Part shown: one piece after another, positions 7,981 through 16,499 of the stretch
Numbering within the stretch: position 1 is the first letter of the stretch
Layout of the letters: each line of letters begins with the position of its first letter
Notes under the pieces: generated by a model
What the model was told of the DNA's origin: nothing
Databases searched by the model: none
Seen by the model: only the letters and a program-made list of their open reading frames with translations
NCBI GenBank assembly: GCA_947477745.1
Contig: CANJUF010000003.1
Span: 62,001 to 126,000, forward strand
From: Sphingomonadaceae bacterium
GTDB taxonomy: Bacteria > Pseudomonadota > Alphaproteobacteria > Sphingomonadales > Sphingomonadaceae
DNA: 64,000 nt
Direction: 5' to 3'
Made by a program: the position numbers and the translations under genes

Positions 7981-9347
7981 AAAGCGACCATGTCCTCGCG
8001 CAGCGTGCGTCCGCTGCGCCAGAACAGCCAGGCGGTGACGAGGCCGATCATCGACAGGATGATCAGCGCCCAACGCAGGCCATCGCCCGCCCCCATGCTC
8101 GCGCCCAGCACGTCGCTGACAATGCCGACACCAAGGGGGGCAAGGCCCAGCCCGAACAGGTTGGAAAGAAACAGCAGCATTGCGGAATTGGTCGCCCGCA
8201 TGTTGCCCGGCGACACCGAGTAGGCAGCAGCGAATGCGGGCCCATACCAAATCGAGACAATGAAACCGTGAACGCTGACCAGCAGCAGCGACACGACCAC
8301 GTTATCGACCAGCATCGCGGTCACGAAAACCGGGATGCCCGCGACTGCGGCAAACGCTGGAATGCGCACGTAATTGCGTGCATCGCGGCTGCCGAAACGG
8401 TCCGCCATCGCGCCGCCGAACCAGACGCCAAGCGCGCCGCCCAGGCCGTTGCTGAAGCCGAGCACTATTCCCAGCAGGCCGATCGCGCCCAGATCGTAGC
8501 CCAGCCATTCGCCCAGGCTGGCGGCGTTCGATTCGAGTTCCTGCGCGTGGTTTCGCAGGTAGAACGAGGCCAGGAACGGCGCATAGCCGAGCTGGATGAA
8601 CACCTTGAGGATCTGCGCCAGGGCCATGAAGCGGTAGCTCTCCTTCGACCACAGGTATTTGAGCGTCGCGATCAGACTCGGTGCGGCCTCGCGGACCTGC
8701 GCGGCGGCCTCTTGAAGGCGCTTGCGCGGTTCGATCAGGGTCGTGGCGGCGAGAATGGCAAAGGCCAGGCCCGGTGCGCCTGCCAGCAGGAACGCGGTGC
8801 GCCAGCCATAGGCATCGGCGATCAGCCCGCCAAAAGCCATGCCGAGCAGGCCGCCCAGCGGGGGCCCCATGCCATAGAATGCCAGCGCCGAACTGCGCTT
8901 TTCGGGCGGCGCGGTGTCGACGATCAACGAATGGGCGGGCGGCGTGCAGCCCGCTTCGCCGATACCCACGCCGACACGGGCGAGCAGCAGCTGGTTGAAA
9001 CTCGTGACGAAGCCGCAAAGCACCGTGAATACGCTCCACACGCCGGTTGCCGCAGCGATGATGAGGGGACGATTGGCGCGTTCCGCAAGGCGCGCGATCG
9101 GCAGGCCGAGGAACGTATAAAGCAGGCCAAAGGCAAGCCCGCTCAGCAAGCCAAGCTGCCAGTCCGCCAGGCCCAGCTCGGTCTTGATCGGCTCGCCAAG
9201 GATATAGACGACCTGCCGGTCGAGGTAGTTGATGATGCAGATCAGCAGCAGCAGGAACATGGCATAGCGCCGATAGGCGGCGCTGAGCGCAGGCGGCACC
9301 TGAGGGGCTGCGTCCGCCGCTCCGACATCGATGGCATTGCCGCTCAT
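7977..9347 (-). CDS. MFS transporter (spinster-like)
   Basis: A 456-residue inner-membrane major facilitator with 12 hydrophobic segments. The first helix contains INYLDRQ, characteristic of the spinster-type subgroup frequent in sphingomonads, and the loop-2 region reads GLPIARLAERANR. The ARVGVGIGEAG segment matches motif C-like elements. It probably imports a substrate of the catabolic region or exports an intermediate; direction and ligand are unknown. It is a single-gene unit, divergent from the operon that starts at 9582, and convergent with the epimerase-like gene through a shared CTAG. Confidence 0.88.
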   Translation of the reverse strand: MSGNAIDVGAADAAPQVPPALSAAYRRYAMFLLLLICIINYLDRQVVYILGEPIKTELGLADWQLGLLSGLAFGLLYTFLGLPIARLAERANRPLIIAAATGVWSVFTVLCGFVTSFNQLLLARVGVGIGEAGCTPPAHSLIVDTAPPEKRSSALAFYGMGPPLGGLLGMAFGGLIADAYGWRTAFLLAGAPGLAFAILAATTLIEPRKRLQEAAAQVREAAPSLIATLKYLWSKESYRFMALAQILKVFIQLGYAPFLASFYLRNHAQELESNAASLGEWLGYDLGAIGLLGIVLGFSNGLGGALGVWFGGAMADRFGSRDARNYVRIPAFAAVAGIPVFVTAMLVDNVVVSLLLVSVHGFIVSIWYGPAFAAAYSVSPGNMRATNSAMLLFLSNLFGLGLAPLGVGIVSDVLGASMGAGDGLRWALIILSMIGLVTAWLFWRSGRTLREDMVAF

Positions 9348-9480
9348 GCTCTCTCGCCTTCCTTGCGCATCCGGCGGTGCCGCGATGCTCGCTTTGGGGC
9401 AATGCAGAACACCGATCGCGCCGCGAAAGCAATAGAGTTGGATTTATTGCCGGGCTGGCGCTTGCGGCACCGCCTTTGCG

Positions 9481-9511
9481 TTGACAAGCCGCGGCACCGG
9501 CCACATTCTAC
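9481..9511 (+). promoter_or_regulatory. Putative promoter of the 9.6-19 kb operon
   Basis: A consensus -35 TTGACA sits at 9481-9486 in the 234-base gap between the divergent transporter and amidohydrolase genes. The -10 region about 18 bases downstream (ATTCTA) is poor, so this is a weak call. The rest of the gap holds no gene that I can see. Confidence 0.3.
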
Positions 9512-9581
9512 CGCGCGACGCATGCTGGAGACACGCTGCGCCAGAACAACGCGCAAAAGTGCGAGCCTGGAGAGAGTTGCC

Positions 9582-10718
9582 ATGACCGAAATGAGTCCGA
9601 TTGCCGAGGCAGGCACCCGCATCGATCCGATCTCGGCGGATTCGCACATCGTCGAGCCGCCGCACTGCTATGTCGATTTCATCGATCCGGCCTATCGTGA
9701 TCGCGCGCCGCGCATTGTCGAACATCCAGAGAGCGGTGGCGACAAGTATTTTATCGAGGGTTTCCCCAACCTCATCGGGCTCAACTCGCTGGCGGCGGCG
9801 GGCAAGGCGCCGGAGGACATCAAGGTCGAGGGTGACAAGTTCTCCGAGCTGCATCGCAGCGGCTGGGACCCCAAGTTCCGCCTTGCCGACATGGACCAGG
9901 ACGGCGTCGCCGCCGAATTCATCTATCCAACCATTGGCATGCTGATCTGCAACCTGATGGATCCCGATTACAAGCACGCCTGCATGGTGGCCTACAACCG
10001 CTGGCTCGAGACTTATTGCGCCGAAGCGCCCGACCGAATCTATGGCCTTGGCCAGACGGCGGTGCGCTCAGTCGAGGAAGCCATCGAGGATTTCCGCGCG
10101 ATCAAGGACGTGGGCTTCAAGGGCGTGATGATGCCCGGTTATCCCTGCACCGAATTCGATTACGACGACCCGCGCTTCGATCCGCTGTGGCAGGCCTCGA
10201 TCGACATGGAGCTGCCGATCAGTTTCCACATTCTCACTGCCCGCACCGATACCGGAACCAACGTGCGCGGCCCGCGGATCAATTTCTTCCAGGCGATCAT
10301 TCGCGGCTGTCAGGACATCATCGGTACTTTCATCTATTCGGGTGTGTTCGATCGCAATCCCGATCTCAAGATGGTCTGCGTCGAGGCCGATGCGGGCTGG
10401 GTTCCGCATTTCGCCTACCGCATGGACCATGCTTATGAGCGGCACCGGTACTGGCAGAAGTGCGCCGAGCTTTCGAAAATGCCGAGCGAGTTCCTGATGG
10501 AGAATGTCTATCTGACGTTCCAGGACGATTTCTCCGCGCTGCGCAGCGTCGATCAGATGAACCCGCGCCGTCTGATGTGGGCGAGCGATTTTCCGCATTC
10601 GGATTCGACCTGGCCGTGGAGCCAGGACGTAATCGCCGAGCAGTTCGCCAACCTGACCGAGGACCAGCGTCGCTGGATCCTGCGCGACAATGTGCGCGAA
10701 CTTTACAAACTCGCCTGA
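9582..10718 (+). CDS. Amidohydrolase family protein (Amidohydrolase_2)
   Basis: A 378-residue TIM-barrel metal enzyme of the ACMSD/OHCU-type amidohydrolase-2 family. Metal ligands appear as Asp20-x-His22 (ADSHIVEP), His216 (ISFHILT) and Asp336 in MWASDFPHSD. Family members are metal-dependent decarboxylases, hydratases or hydrolases. I chose the ATG at 9582 with GGAGAGAG nine bases upstream; the frame is open much further upstream only because it is antisense to the transporter gene. It begins the large plus-strand operon and is followed after 15 bases by a Rieske oxygenase. It is more distant from the three other amidohydrolases in the window than two of them are from each other. Confidence 0.87.
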   Translation: MTEMSPIAEAGTRIDPISADSHIVEPPHCYVDFIDPAYRDRAPRIVEHPESGGDKYFIEGFPNLIGLNSLAAAGKAPEDIKVEGDKFSELHRSGWDPKFRLADMDQDGVAAEFIYPTIGMLICNLMDPDYKHACMVAYNRWLETYCAEAPDRIYGLGQTAVRSVEEAIEDFRAIKDVGFKGVMMPGYPCTEFDYDDPRFDPLWQASIDMELPISFHILTARTDTGTNVRGPRINFFQAIIRGCQDIIGTFIYSGVFDRNPDLKMVCVEADAGWVPHFAYRMDHAYERHRYWQKCAELSKMPSEFLMENVYLTFQDDFSALRSVDQMNPRRLMWASDFPHSDSTWPWSQDVIAEQFANLTEDQRRWILRDNVRELYKLA

Positions 10719-10733
10719 TCTGGAGATCACCGC

Positions 10734-12077
10734 ATGAACAAGCCGCAGGGTCAGGACACTTTCCAGGCCGATATCTTCGTGCCGGCCAATCGCTGGACAA
10801 GCACAGAGCGTGACGCCGCCGAGCGCGAGAAGCTGTTTCCGCGGACCTGGCAGCTGGTTTGCCGCGAAGACCGGCTGGCGGGAGTCGGCAGCTTCGTCAC
10901 TCACGACATCCTCGACGATCCGGTGCTGGTGATCCGCGCTGGCGAAGGCGCAGACGATCTTTCCGCGATTTATAACGTGTGCCAGCATCGCGGCCGCCGT
11001 CTGGTCGATCGCAGCCATGGCACGCTGGGGCACGAGATTCCCTGCCGGTTCCACGGCTGGCGCTTTGGCTGGGACGGCGCGCTCAAGACCGCCACCAACG
11101 AGGATGACTGGGACGGCTGCCCGGCTTTCGACAAGGAGAAGCTTTCAATCCCGCAGATCCGCGTCGGGCGCTGGGGCGGCTTCGTGTTCGTCAACCTCGA
11201 TCCCGATGCAGAACCGCTCGAGACTTGGCTCGCGCCGGTGGCCGAGCATCTCGATCCCTTTCACCTCGAGGAATGCCGCCCGCATTTCTGGGCGCGCATC
11301 AACGCGCCGGTGAACTGGAAGACCTTTATCGAGGCTTTCAACGAGGGCTATCATTCGGGCGAGACCCACATCATCGGCGTCAATTATCGCGGGATGAAAT
11401 CGCCTTCGGGCACGCACGGGCCGCACGGCCAGTTCTGGTCCGAGGCGGCGGGTTTCGGCGAATACAAAGTGCCGGGAAAGAATTCCTGGAAAATGAGCAC
11501 GACGCTGCAGGAGCATCTGTGGGCCAACATGGCGCACCAGTACAACACGCTGTTCGCGCTCACCCTCGAACCCACAATGAAGGCGTCGGAGCGCTTGCGC
11601 GAACTGCCCGACGATACGCCGCCCGATGTGGTGATGACCAAGTTCTACGAATTCACGGTCGAGGAAACGGTGAAAAGCGGGGCATCATTCCCGGCGGACC
11701 TGACCATGGAGGCATCGAACCGAGCGGGGACCGACTGGCACATCTTCCCCAACATGATCATCCTGCCCTCGCTCGACGGCGCGCTCGTATACCGCGCGGT
11801 TCCCGATGCGAAAGACCGCGATGCCTGCGTGGTCGATATCTGGTCGCTGGGGCGCTATCCTAAGGACTATGTCGGGCCGGTCGAGCCGACCTGCTATGAC
11901 AATTTCGAGGTGTTTCGCGGGAACAATCCGTTCCTCGAGGAAGATTTCGACAATATGGAGGCGGTCAACGAGGGCGTGAAGTCGCGCGGCTTCCGGGGCG
12001 CGACTTACAACCCGTATCAGGAATCGCAGATCCGCCATTTCCACGCCATGCTCGACAAGTGGTGCGGCACGCCCTGA
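10734..12077 (+). CDS. Rieske non-heme iron oxygenase, alpha subunit (copy 1)
   Basis: A 447-residue oxygenase component. The Rieske 2Fe-2S ligands are Cys83-x-His85 and Cys104-x2-His107. The mononuclear iron site is in EAFNEGYHSGETH (about 204-216), and a C-terminal Asp ligand lies in EEDFDNM. The carboxylate that bridges Rieske and iron sites is Glu rather than the usual Asp. It hydroxylates or oxidatively cleaves a substrate using electrons from a ferredoxin/reductase that is not encoded in the window. No beta subunit gene follows, so it is probably an alpha-only oligomer. A close paralogue follows at 12218. Confidence 0.93.
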   Translation: MNKPQGQDTFQADIFVPANRWTSTERDAAEREKLFPRTWQLVCREDRLAGVGSFVTHDILDDPVLVIRAGEGADDLSAIYNVCQHRGRRLVDRSHGTLGHEIPCRFHGWRFGWDGALKTATNEDDWDGCPAFDKEKLSIPQIRVGRWGGFVFVNLDPDAEPLETWLAPVAEHLDPFHLEECRPHFWARINAPVNWKTFIEAFNEGYHSGETHIIGVNYRGMKSPSGTHGPHGQFWSEAAGFGEYKVPGKNSWKMSTTLQEHLWANMAHQYNTLFALTLEPTMKASERLRELPDDTPPDVVMTKFYEFTVEETVKSGASFPADLTMEASNRAGTDWHIFPNMIILPSLDGALVYRAVPDAKDRDACVVDIWSLGRYPKDYVGPVEPTCYDNFEVFRGNNPFLEEDFDNMEAVNEGVKSRGFRGATYNPYQESQIRHFHAMLDKWCGTP

Positions 12078-12217
12078 CTCTTTGTTGGCATGGTGAGGCC
12101 CGGCACGCTGACGCGCGCGATTGCGCTGAATCAATTTCTGCCGCGTCAGGCGCTGTCACACTTTGAGGAAGGTCGCAGTCCGCCGGAGCCAGGCGGCAAT
12201 GGGGAGAGGGCAAGGCC

Positions 12218-13561
12218 ATGAACAAGGCGCAGGGTCAGGATACTTTCAGGGCTGACATTTTTGTCCCGGCAGACCGGTGGACCAGTGCGGAGCGCGATGC
12301 GGCGGAGCGCGAGCGACTTTGGCCGAAAACCTGGCAAATGGTGTGCCGGGAGGACCGCCTGACCGGCGTCGGTAGCTTCGTCGCGCACGAGATCATGAAC
12401 GATCCGGTGCTGGTGATCCGTACCGGCGAGGCGCCCGATGATCTCTCGGCAATCTACAATGTATGCCAGCATCGCGGGCGCAGGCTGGTCGACCGCAGCC
12501 ATGGCACGCTCGGCCACGAGATTCCCTGCCGGTTCCACGGCTGGCGGTTTGGCTGGGACGGCGCGCTCAAGACCGCCACCAACGAGGATGATTGGGACGG
12601 CTGCCCGGCATTTGACAAGGAAAAGCTTTCGATCCCGCAGATGCGCGTCGGGCGCTGGGGCGGGTTTGTCTTCGTAAACCTCGATCCCGATGGAGAGCCG
12701 CTCGAGACATGGCTCGCGCCGGTCGCCCATGCGCTCGATCCGTTTCACTTGCAGGACTGCAAGCCTCGCTTTTGGGCGCGCATTCACGCCCCGATCAATT
12801 GGAAGGTCTTCGTCGAGGCGTTCGATGAGGCCTATCACGCCGGCGAGACTCATAAGCTCGGCGTCGATTACCGGCCGGGCACTTCGCCGGGTGCGGCGCA
12901 CGGCGCCCATGGCATGTTCTGGTCGGAAAGTGGAGGGCTCACCAGCTACAAGGTACGCGGCGCCAACGCCTGGAAGACCGCCAGGACAGTGCAGGAAAAC
13001 CTCTGGGCAAACATGGCGCACCAGTATGACACCCTGTTCGCGCTGACGCTCGATCCGACGATGACCGCGGCCGACCGGATCCGTAATCTTCCCGAAGGCA
13101 CCCCGCCTGAGGAGGTGATGAATGTCTTCTATGCTGCGGTAGTCGAAGAAACCGAGAAGACCGGCGCGAGCTTTCCGCGCGGCCTCACTTTGGCCGAGTG
13201 GAAGAATGCCGGGACCGACTGGCACATCTTCCCCAACATGATCATCCTTCCCGCGCTTGACGGCGCGCTGGTCTACCGCGCGCTGCCCGACCCCAAGGAC
13301 CGCGACAAGTGCTATGTCGATATCTGGTCGCTTGGCCGCTACCCCGACGATTACGCCGGACCCGAGGAGCCTGCGTGCTTCGAAGGGTTCGAGGCTTTCA
13401 GGGGCAACAATCCATTCCTTGAGGAAGACTTCGACAACATGGAGGCGGTCAACGAGGGCATGAAGTCGCGCGGGTTCAAGGGCGCAATCTTCAACCCCAG
13501 CCAGGAAGTGCAGATCCGCCATTTCCACACGATGCTCGACAAGTTCTGCGGAACGCCCTGA
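12218..13561 (+). CDS. Rieske non-heme iron oxygenase, alpha subunit (copy 2)
   Basis: A 447-residue tandem paralogue of the preceding gene, colinear without gaps. It has the same ligands Cys83/His85/Cys104/His107 and the iron motif EAFDEAYHAGETH, again with Glu at the bridging position. Residues of roughly 76-140 (Rieske domain and following loop) are identical to copy 1. The region just after the iron ligands and around residue 230-260 differs strongly, which points to a different substrate pocket. It has its own ribosome binding site (GGGGAGAGGG) after a 140-base gap, so it may be partly independently expressed. Confidence 0.93.
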   Translation: MNKAQGQDTFRADIFVPADRWTSAERDAAERERLWPKTWQMVCREDRLTGVGSFVAHEIMNDPVLVIRTGEAPDDLSAIYNVCQHRGRRLVDRSHGTLGHEIPCRFHGWRFGWDGALKTATNEDDWDGCPAFDKEKLSIPQMRVGRWGGFVFVNLDPDGEPLETWLAPVAHALDPFHLQDCKPRFWARIHAPINWKVFVEAFDEAYHAGETHKLGVDYRPGTSPGAAHGAHGMFWSESGGLTSYKVRGANAWKTARTVQENLWANMAHQYDTLFALTLDPTMTAADRIRNLPEGTPPEEVMNVFYAAVVEETEKTGASFPRGLTLAEWKNAGTDWHIFPNMIILPALDGALVYRALPDPKDRDKCYVDIWSLGRYPDDYAGPEEPACFEGFEAFRGNNPFLEEDFDNMEAVNEGMKSRGFKGAIFNPSQEVQIRHFHTMLDKFCGTP

Positions 13562-13640
13562 ACAGCCTTGCGCGGTGCAACGATTGGGTTGAAGATGCTC
13601 CCTGCAGGCACTCGGCAAAAGCGGTGCCGCGGGAGGATAC

Positions 13641-14618
13641 GTGAAGGATTTTTCAGGCAGGATCGCGGTCGTGACAGGCGGCGGCTCGGGTATCGGGCGC
13701 GAACTGGTGCGCCAGCTTGTAGCCGAGGGGTGTCATGTGGCGACGGCCGATGTCTCGGCCAGCGGCATGGCCGAGACGGAGCGCTTGTGCCGCGAGGACG
13801 GCACGCCGCAAGGCACTCGGATCATCGGCGTGGTCACCGATGTCTCGCAGGAAGACCAGCTTGAAGAGCTTCGCGGCAAGGTGGCGCGCGAATTTGGCGC
13901 CGATCATGTCAACCTGCTGATCAACAACGCCGGCATCGGTGCGGGCGCATCGATGTTCCTCTCCAGCCGCGAGGAGTGGGAGCGGACATTCGCGATCACC
14001 TTTGGCGGGGTCTATCTCGGTACGCGGGTGTTCCTTCCCGCTGTCGTCGCGGCTGAGGAGGGCTGGATTGTCAATGTATCCAGCGTCAATGGCTTCTGGG
14101 CGACTTCGGGCGGCGGCAATCCCAATTCCGCCTATTGCAGCGCCAAGTTCGCGGTGAAGGGCTTTACCGAATCGCTGGTTTGCGACCTGCGGGTAAATGC
14201 CCCGCATGTTGGCTGCTCGCTGGTCATGCCCGGCGTGATCGGCACTGACATTCTCGCCAACTCCTCACGGATTGCGGTTGGCCGCGACGATGAAGCAGTG
14301 CCAAGCGTCGATGAGTTGGCAGCGATGCGATTGCGCGTGGGCAGGCGCGGCATGGACGAGGCGGCGATGAGCGACGCCGAGGTGATTGCGCTCGAGGCCA
14401 AAACCTCGGACGCTTACCGCACAACCGCGCCGACCACTGCTGCAGAAGCCGCGACGATCATCCTCGACGGGGTGCGCAAGGAGCAATGGCGCGTGCTCGT
14501 CGGCGAGGACGCCTTCGAACTCGACGCCAAGGTTCGCGCCGATCCCGAAAGCGCCTACGATCCCGATTTCTACGTGCTATTCAAGCAGCCCGGGATTGTC
14601 GCCCGGCCAGCGCGATGA
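13641..14618 (+). CDS. SDR family oxidoreductase
   Basis: A 325-residue SDR with TGGGSGIG at 12-19, NNAG at 95-98, Ser147/148 and Tyr165-x3-Lys169. It is about 70 residues longer than classical SDRs; the C-terminal extension (about 255-325) contains the EEW-like DGVRKEQWRVLVGEDAF region found in long SDRs of this type. Start is GTG at 13641 with GGGAGGA upstream. Its stop overlaps the next ATG (ATGA at 14615-14618), so it is translationally coupled to the first BKACE gene. It may convert an alcohol formed by the Rieske oxygenases to the keto acid used by BKACE; that is inference from position. Confidence 0.88.
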   Translation: MKDFSGRIAVVTGGGSGIGRELVRQLVAEGCHVATADVSASGMAETERLCREDGTPQGTRIIGVVTDVSQEDQLEELRGKVAREFGADHVNLLINNAGIGAGASMFLSSREEWERTFAITFGGVYLGTRVFLPAVVAAEEGWIVNVSSVNGFWATSGGGNPNSAYCSAKFAVKGFTESLVCDLRVNAPHVGCSLVMPGVIGTDILANSSRIAVGRDDEAVPSVDELAAMRLRVGRRGMDEAAMSDAEVIALEAKTSDAYRTTAPTTAAEAATIILDGVRKEQWRVLVGEDAFELDAKVRADPESAYDPDFYVLFKQPGIVARPAR

Positions 14619-15505
14619 CTGCTGCGACGCCGCTCGTTGTCGTCGCGTCGATCAATGGCGACCGCTCGAAGGACGACAATCCCAATGTGCCGCGCAGCGA
14701 TGAGGAAATCGCCGAATGCGCGATTGCCTGCTACGATGCGGGCGCGGCGATAATTCACGCGCATCCTGTAAGCAGGGCGAACACGGGAGCCGCTGCCGCC
14801 GAAGATTATCTGCGCTCGTGGCGAAAGGTTCGCGAAGCGCGCCCCGGTGCGGTCTGGTATCCCACGCTAACCAAGCAGCTTGGCGGCGAAATCAGCCATA
14901 TCCTCGCGCTCGATGACGTGATCGGCATGCATTTCGGCTGCGTCGATCCGGGCGGGGTGCCTTTCGCAAGGCTCGGCGCGCAGGGCGTTCCCAAAGGCTA
15001 CTTTTACACCAATTCGCTTGATTCCATCGCCGCCGATTTTGCCACCCTACGCGAGCGGAATCTGGGGGTGCAGCTTGCGATTTTCGAGCCGCATTACCTG
15101 CGCATCGTGCTCACCTTCCACGCCGCCGGGCTCTTGCCCAAGGGTGCGGTGATCAACCTCTATTTCAGCGGCGAACACGGCGTGTTCGGCCCCAATTCGA
15201 TGCCGTTCGGCCTGCCGCCAACCGAGACGGCTCTCAGGGCCTATCTCGAACTGATCGGAGACTCAGGCCTGCCGTGGACTGTCTCTGTCTGGGGCGGAGA
15301 TATTTTCGACACGCCCTTGCCGCAGCTTGCCATTTCGCTGGGCGGGCACTTGATGGTCGGTCTCGAGCCCTATTTCCACGCCCAGCGCACGCCCAGCAAT
15401 GTCGAGCTGGTCGAGCGTGCCGTCGCGATGACCAAAGCCGCGGGACGCCCGGTGGCGGGACGCGGTGAAGCGCTGGACGTGCTGGCTTGCCCTCGGCGCG
15501 ATTGA
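14615..15505 (+). CDS. BKACE family (DUF849) beta-keto acid cleavage enzyme, copy 1
   Basis: A 296-residue DUF849 TIM-barrel protein. The zinc-binding His48-x-His50 pair is in IIHAHP, and a Glu in GGHLMVGLEPYF matches the third zinc ligand of the family. Characterised members condense a beta-keto acid with acetyl-CoA and release acetoacetate plus a new acyl-CoA. The ATG overlaps the SDR stop; a longer frame upstream lies inside the SDR gene. A paralogue follows after 61 bases. The family call is secure; the keto acid substrate is not known. Confidence 0.88.
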   Translation: MTAATPLVVVASINGDRSKDDNPNVPRSDEEIAECAIACYDAGAAIIHAHPVSRANTGAAAAEDYLRSWRKVREARPGAVWYPTLTKQLGGEISHILALDDVIGMHFGCVDPGGVPFARLGAQGVPKGYFYTNSLDSIAADFATLRERNLGVQLAIFEPHYLRIVLTFHAAGLLPKGAVINLYFSGEHGVFGPNSMPFGLPPTETALRAYLELIGDSGLPWTVSVWGGDIFDTPLPQLAISLGGHLMVGLEPYFHAQRTPSNVELVERAVAMTKAAGRPVAGRGEALDVLACPRRD

Positions 15506-15566
15506 GGGGTGGCGCGCCGGGCGCGATAGGGTAAGCTGCGGGCAGAGGATAACGGGAGAGCAGACG

Positions 15567-16475
15567 ATGGCACGCAGAAAACCACTGGTCATCACCGCAT
15601 CGATCAACGGCGAGCGGACCAAGGAGCAGAACCGGCACAGCCCGCGCACTTACGACGAAATCGTCGAGACCGCGCTGTCCAGCTATGCGGCGGGCGCCTC
15701 ACTGATCCACGCCCACGCGACCAATATGGGCCTCATCGCCGAGGAAGCCGCCGAGGACTATCTCAAGTCATGGCGGCGCGTGCTTGAAGCGCGGCCGGGC
15801 TCGCTTTGGTATCCCACGCTGACACGCGCGCTCGGCGGCGAAATCCGCCATATCCTGGCAATCGACGACGAGGTTGGCATCGAATTCGGCTGCGTCGATC
15901 CGGGTACCGTGCCCTTCGCAAATCTCGATGACGAAGGCCTGCCGGTTGGCCGCTACTACGCAAATTCGCTCGAATCGATCCGCGCAGATTTCGCCACGTT
16001 CAAGGCGCGCGGGATTGGCCCGCAGCTCGCGATCTATGAGCCGCATTATCTTCGCATCGTGCTCGCCTTCCACAACGCGGGCGCGCTGCCCGAAGGCACG
16101 GTCTGCAATTTCTACTTCGGTGGCGACTACGGGCTTGGCGGCGAACGCTCGATGCCCTTCGGACTGAGGCCGACCGAGGCATCGCTGCGCGCCTATCTCG
16201 ACATTCTCGGCGATGTCGACCTGCCGTGGACAGTCTCGGTCTGGGGCGGCGACATCTTCGACAGCAATCTGCCGCAGCTTGCCATCGAGCAGGGCGGGCA
16301 TGTGCTGGTGGGGATCGAGCCCTACTTCCATCCTGAGCGCGCCCTGAGCAACGAGGAGATGATCGGCCGCGTTGCCGAGATGGCCAAGGCAAGGGGCGTA
16401 CCGCTGGCCGGCCGCGAGGAGACGCTGGACGCGTTCAAGTCACCGCGGCGGCAGAGCGCAAGAGTCCCGGCCTGA
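15567..16475 (+). CDS. BKACE family (DUF849) beta-keto acid cleavage enzyme, copy 2
   Basis: A 302-residue paralogue of the preceding gene with His48-x-His50 in LIHAHA and Glu in GGHVLVGIEPYF. The two share long blocks (for example WYPTLT, EPHYLRIVL, PWTVSVWGGDIFD) but differ in the segment after the His pair and in loops that line the barrel mouth, so distinct keto acids are plausible. Start is ATG at 15567 with GGGAGAG at 15554-15560. The next gene, an amidohydrolase, starts 24 bases after the stop. Confidence 0.88.
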   Translation: MARRKPLVITASINGERTKEQNRHSPRTYDEIVETALSSYAAGASLIHAHATNMGLIAEEAAEDYLKSWRRVLEARPGSLWYPTLTRALGGEIRHILAIDDEVGIEFGCVDPGTVPFANLDDEGLPVGRYYANSLESIRADFATFKARGIGPQLAIYEPHYLRIVLAFHNAGALPEGTVCNFYFGGDYGLGGERSMPFGLRPTEASLRAYLDILGDVDLPWTVSVWGGDIFDSNLPQLAIEQGGHVLVGIEPYFHPERALSNEEMIGRVAEMAKARGVPLAGREETLDAFKSPRRQSARVPA

Positions 16476-16499
16476 CGTCAAGAACTACGGAGAGAAACG

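Noticed and set aside
7761..9581. Very long open frame continuing upstream of the amidohydrolase start (about 985 codons in total)
   Set aside because: It is antisense to a well-supported MFS transporter; the translated segment is Arg/Gln/His-rich without domains. The true start at 9582 has a clear ribosome binding site.
12146..13618. 490-codon minus-strand open frame opposite the second Rieske oxygenase
   Set aside because: The same shadow occurs opposite the first copy, as expected from the paralogy of the sense genes; no protein family visible.
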